Source: Smittium mucronatum (Eukaryota; Kickxellomycota; Harpellomycetes; Harpellales; Legeriomycetaceae). From it: DNA of 11,922 bases. A model generated the notes under the pieces. It ran no database searches and was not told where the DNA came from. It saw only the letters and a list, made by a program, of their open reading frames with translations. The position numbers and the translations under genes were made by a program. Where the stretch lies: assembly GCA_001953115.1 (NCBI GenBank), contig LSSL01006784.1, positions 1 through 11,922 of the forward strand. Reading direction: 5' to 3'. Below, piece by piece: positions 8,462 through 11,922 of this stretch (the stretch's first letter is position 1; every line of letters starts with the position of its first letter).

Positions 8462-9031
8462 CTATCAGATATTTGTGATTTGCTAATTTAAAAATATGGA
8501 GAAAAGATAATGTATAAAACCATTCGGTAGCTCAAAATTTTAATTGCTTGGAAAATTTATTATTGAAAAGATACGAAATCTTCATTAAAGTGACACAATT
8601 TATATTTTTACTGGTTTTCTGATTATTTAATTTTACCATAATAATTGTTAAAAAAATTTAAAAAAAATTAATCAAATAAGCTTCTATATATATTTTATAC
8701 CAATCTGATTAAATTGGGTTTTTTAATGTGGACTATATTTTGGCTAATTAAATATTTTTACAATTTTTATTAGCTAATTGATATAATTAATCATTTTTTG
8801 TGCGATAAAGCACCATTGAAGGCCAATATATATATAAATTAAAAGATATTTTTCACAATTTGACGAAACCAATATCAATAAAAAAAAAAAGGAGCCGTTA
8901 TTAAATCATATTAAAAATACAGTAATACACAGTTTTTTTGTATAGGAAAATTAAATTTAGATCAAGTATGTGTTGAAGTTTTCTTTATTCTTAAAGACGC
9001 TTTACTACAGGGTTCGATTTTTTTTTTCGGG
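8462..9031. other. A+T-rich stretch with small dyads
   Basis: No gene is supported. Small inverted repeats occur at 8700-8717 (CCAAT/ATTGG) and as two adjacent hairpins at 8800-8813 (GTGC/GCAC) and 8815-8827 (ATTG/CAAT). On the - strand AATAAA lies at 8984-8989, 42 bp past the exon-like segment that follows, but this hexamer is common in such DNA. Confidence 0.45.
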
Positions 9032-9118
9032 TTATTCAATTTCCACTGAATCTACTGTAGATTCGGGAATAATGCTGTTCAACTTGGCCTGGTTCTTGGT
9101 ACTCTTTTTGTTTTTTCT
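9032..9118 (-). CDS. Exon-like fragment, possible 3' end of a gene
   Basis: From 9041 to 9110, 29 of 70 bases are G or C, twice the background. On the - strand one frame is open from 9118 to a TAA at 9032-9034. Its 28 residues are hydrophilic and varied: a lysine-rich start, then KLNSIIPESTVDSVEIE as the C-terminus. There is no ATG. Immediately upstream the frame has TAG (9119-9121) preceded by a T-run, which would serve as a 3' splice site, so a terminal exon is conceivable. An AATAAA lies 42 bp past the stop. Another - strand frame is open across the same stretch (about 46 codons), so the choice of frame is inferred. No family is recognised, and a remnant or chance open frame is equally possible. 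Confidence 0.22.
   Translation of the reverse strand, partial: RKNKKSTKNQAKLNSIIPESTVDSVEIE
9048..9064. repeat. Perfect 8-bp-arm palindrome
   Basis: GAATCTAC (9048-9055) and GTAGATTC (9057-9064) flank a single T. It lies within the G+C-richer island at 9032-9118. It may be a dimeric binding site or simply coding sequence. Confidence 0.5.
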
Positions 9119-9220
9119 CTAAAAAGTTTTCCTTTTTGTAATAGTTCTCTTTAAAATTAGTAATACTGTATTTTCTTTATTTTTATTTTTATTATTATTT
9201 TTATTTTTTATTTTTTTTGA

Positions 9221-9300
9221 ATTTTTTTATATTTTTTTGTATTTTTTTATATTTTTTTGTATTTTTTTATATTTTTTTGTATTTTTTTGTATTTTTTAGT
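9221..9300. repeat. 10-bp tandem array of phased T-tracts
   Basis: Eight consecutive 10-bp units of the form ATTTTTTT(A/G)T fill 80 bp without indels; the last reads ATTTTTTAGT. The first six alternate AT and GT endings, giving a 20-bp higher-order unit. T-tracts of 6-7 bases spaced one helical turn apart are known to bend DNA strongly, so this block should be intrinsically curved. Preceding sequence (9181-9220) is T-rich with irregular spacing. It probably arose by replication slippage. Confidence 0.9.
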
Positions 9301-9505
9301 TTGATTTTTATATATTTTTTTAGATAGAAAAAAAGAAATTGAAAAACTAAGGCGAAAATATTATTGTACGACTGAATTTTAGTTTAGAATCAAAAAAAAT
9401 GGTATATTCCTTTCAAGCTGAAAATTTTATTTAGATATTATTTCGAATTACAATCTGTAATAACTAGTTGTTTTAAAAAACACTATAGGATCCTATTTTT
9501 CTTAA

Positions 9506-9533
9506 TTCTTTCTTTTTCCTTCCCCTTTTTTTC
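9506..9533 (+). repeat. 28-bp pure pyrimidine tract
   Basis: Positions 9506-9533 contain only C and T, followed directly by A9 (9534-9542). Its C-runs (CC, then CCCC) are unusual here. Such tracts occur near fungal promoters and introns, but no gene is placed next to it. Confidence 0.6.
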
Positions 9534-9542
9534 AAAAAAAAA

Positions 9543-11922
9543 TCCACCCTCTTTTTGATACTTTTTTTTCTTTTTTCTAATACATATATTACGCAAGCCA
9601 AATTAAATATATTTAATCTTTATCATTCATATTTCATGCAATTAGTTATATTTGAACCTTTTTCAACATAATCCTTGATTATCTAATCCCTCTCCTTCGT
9701 GGCCATTACTTATCTTTAAGTGTTGACATGTTTATTCTTTATTTTTGAATATTTCTACTATTTAATAATTTTTAATTAGTATTATTCTTGTACTAAATCA
9801 TAATTTGACGGTTACTCAAAGGGTAATAATAAATGCATATATGATGATCCTAACTTCTATATACGCCACATCATATTTTTAAAACAATCTCAATTCGATT
9901 TCTTTTAGAAACTGATAATAAATATATATACATTAGCAGAGCTCTTTTTCTATAATAAACTTGTATAGTCATTTTTTATTCGTAAAAAAATCAATAAATT
10001 TTCAGAAAAAGAGAATATTATTATATTTATTTTTCCATAATTAATTAAAAATTTCGTAAAAAATAACAATAAATTTTTAAAAAAAAATTTATATTATAGA
10101 TAATCCATATAATTAAAATTCACTTTATTAGTTTAAATATTACAAATTTAAATTCTTATGTTATTATTATTCATCTAATATCTATATAAGCTACAATATT
10201 TCCGAATAAATTCTCATGAAATTATATATATTAAAAAAAAATCCTATTTTTTTGTTTAGTATATTTATTTTATTTTATTTTTCAGAAAATATTCTTTATT
10301 ATTTATGTAAATATAACAAATATTTCTTTTAACTATGAACTTTAATACAGATTTGAAATATTCAAAAAATATTCATATTTTATTAAAATTGAGTATTAAT
10401 TTTATTACTCGTAATAATCATCTCTTAAAATAGTGCTATTTTTTAAAAATATAAATCTACCAGAAAAATTTAGCTGTCAAAAAATTATTGATTTTATTTT
10501 TATTGAAATTTTTATAAAAATTATAATTTTTCTAATAAACAAATAAAATAAAAGTGAAAAAATCTTGTTGATTTATTTTTGGTTTCTTCTGATAAATGTT
10601 AATTTTTATTGATTTTGTTTCTTTCTTATACCATTTTTTATAGTTTACATACAAATTTTATTCTTATTTTGCATGAAATTTTTTTTGAATTGCATGATAA
10701 TTTAAAAAATTCTTATCATTAATTAAATTACAATTTGAAATGCAGAAATATAGAAAGTGATTTTTAATCCCTGTTAATATAATAGCTTTAGTGGATTTTT
10801 CGTTAATTAATACTAAATAATTGCATAAAATATAACTTAAAAAGTTTAAAAATAAAAAACTTCCAAGTAATTATGAGTTATGTACATAATTTTTTTTATT
10901 CTTTTCTTATATTCATTTTAACAAATTAATTTTATTTAAATTTTAAATCAATTAATTTTTCAGATAAAAAAATTGTTTGCTCTGAAGGCGCAAATTAAAT
11001 TATAAAATATTTCTTTGATTATAAAAACTCAAATATTTTACATCTACGAATATAAATAAATCCTTTTTTTATATTGTTGAAAATATTGAGATTTGAAAAT
11101 AATAAAAGGATATGATTTACTCTTTTTTAAAGACTAATTTTATAATAGCTTAATTCAATATAAAAAAAGATAATCTTGGAAATATAAAAGAAGAAATAAT
11201 AATAACTCAAAAATATATATCAATTATTTGAAATATAAAATTATATAAATAAATGTAATATTTTTATTCTCGATCTAATGAGCTAGTATAAAATAATTAT
11301 TACGTTTATTAAGTAATTTATTTTATATATTTATTTAAATTTAAACCATATTTAGCTCTATTTAATTCACCTAATTTATCAACTTTTGAGTATAAAATAG
11401 TTTTTCAAATAGAAAATCTAAGTTTTTTTAAGGGTATTTTTACATTTAAAATAAGTTAACAACAAAATATATAAAATAAAAAAATCTTTAAAATATAAAT
11501 TCATGTTTAAATTTATATTTTTTTTACAAAATTTAATGGTGGAAATTATATTTTTAATTGGCTTTACTCTAAAAAAATATTTATTTATATTTATTTTAAT
11601 GGTTTTATCAATTCAAAAACTTATTTTAGATATTTATATTTTTTAGAATATTAAACAATAAAAATAGATTTCTTGAATTAAGGAAAATAATCTAGGAAAA
11701 TCCTCAATCTTTTTATACCATTCATATTTATACCATATATTTTGTAAATTATTTGCAAAACTTTATATCCGTTATAATTATCTTGCTAAATTATAAAATA
11801 AAATTAATAAAATAAAGTGTATATAAATATTCACTGTTACTTTATATTTTTTTTCTATATTTAGCAATGTAAATTCTGTCTTTTATGGGTACAAAAAATA
11901 TTTTTTTATACTTAATTATACT
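9543..11922. other. Gene-free A+T-rich DNA to the window end
   Basis: No coding frame, RNA gene or substantial repeat is visible. Around 9623-9706 the - strand has an ATG in good context (ATGGCC) but only seven codons before TAG. Near 10264-10282 there is a TTTAT-unit run ending in TTTTCAG, which resembles a 3' splice site with no coding sequence after it. Confidence 0.5.

Noticed and set aside
9010..9022. tRNA-like B box (GGTTCGATT)
   Set aside because: The flanking bases cannot form a T-arm stem, and no A box, anticodon arm or acceptor stem was found upstream.
9623..9706. Minus-strand ATG in a good start context, open apart from one TAG
   Set aside because: Only seven codons precede the TAG at 9683-9685, and there is no usable donor before it to link it to the exon-like piece at 9032-9118.

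Overview
This window is about four-fifths A+T (estimated by eye) and holds no intact gene that I can support. The longest ATG-to-stop frames are 77, 63 and 61 codons, which is what chance gives in sequence this A+T-rich. Twelve kilobases without a gene, long T and A runs, microsatellites and the remains of a non-LTR (LINE-type) reverse transcriptase all point to a gene-poor or intergenic part of a eukaryotic nuclear genome. An A+T-rich fungus (glomeromycete, anaerobic chytrid or expanded microsporidian) would fit. That is only a guess from composition and element type, and nothing here identifies a taxon.

Positions 1-2441 are the least A+T-rich part and look like decayed protein-coding sequence on the + strand. 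The best-supported item is 1618-2076. In one frame it carries a LINE reverse-transcriptase signature: an NW start, an IYKI block, a GNEILLMGLIEKE block, then AWVDLKN-IY-FGS, which corresponds to catalytic block A. Five stop codons break it. It runs into a G+C-rich island (1978-2026) that can also fold into a three-way-junction-like structure. The flanking stretches 181-1056 (same frame) and 2100-2441 (another frame) are also poor in stops, but I cannot name what they encoded.

Positions 2442-7466 are mostly featureless A+T-rich DNA. They contain one possible second LINE fragment (3757-4038), a 16-bp inverted repeat with arms 1.5 kb apart (4067-4082 and 5599-5614), a near-palindrome, a T9/A13 hairpin, an (AT)7 run and a CATTCTT heptamer repeat.

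Positions 7467-8461 are stop-poor on the - strand. One frame stays largely open for 600 bp and six of its nine internal stops are TGA. No family was recognised. At 9032-9118 (-) there is a short island of unusual composition that could be a terminal exon. Just beyond it, at 9221-9300, lies an exact 10-bp-period array of T-tracts, a configuration known to bend DNA. From 9534 to the end only A+T-rich sequence is visible.

The whole is best read as a transposon graveyard in non-coding DNA. There is no operon, tRNA, rRNA, CRISPR array or bacterial-style gene organisation, and no working system can be reconstructed.
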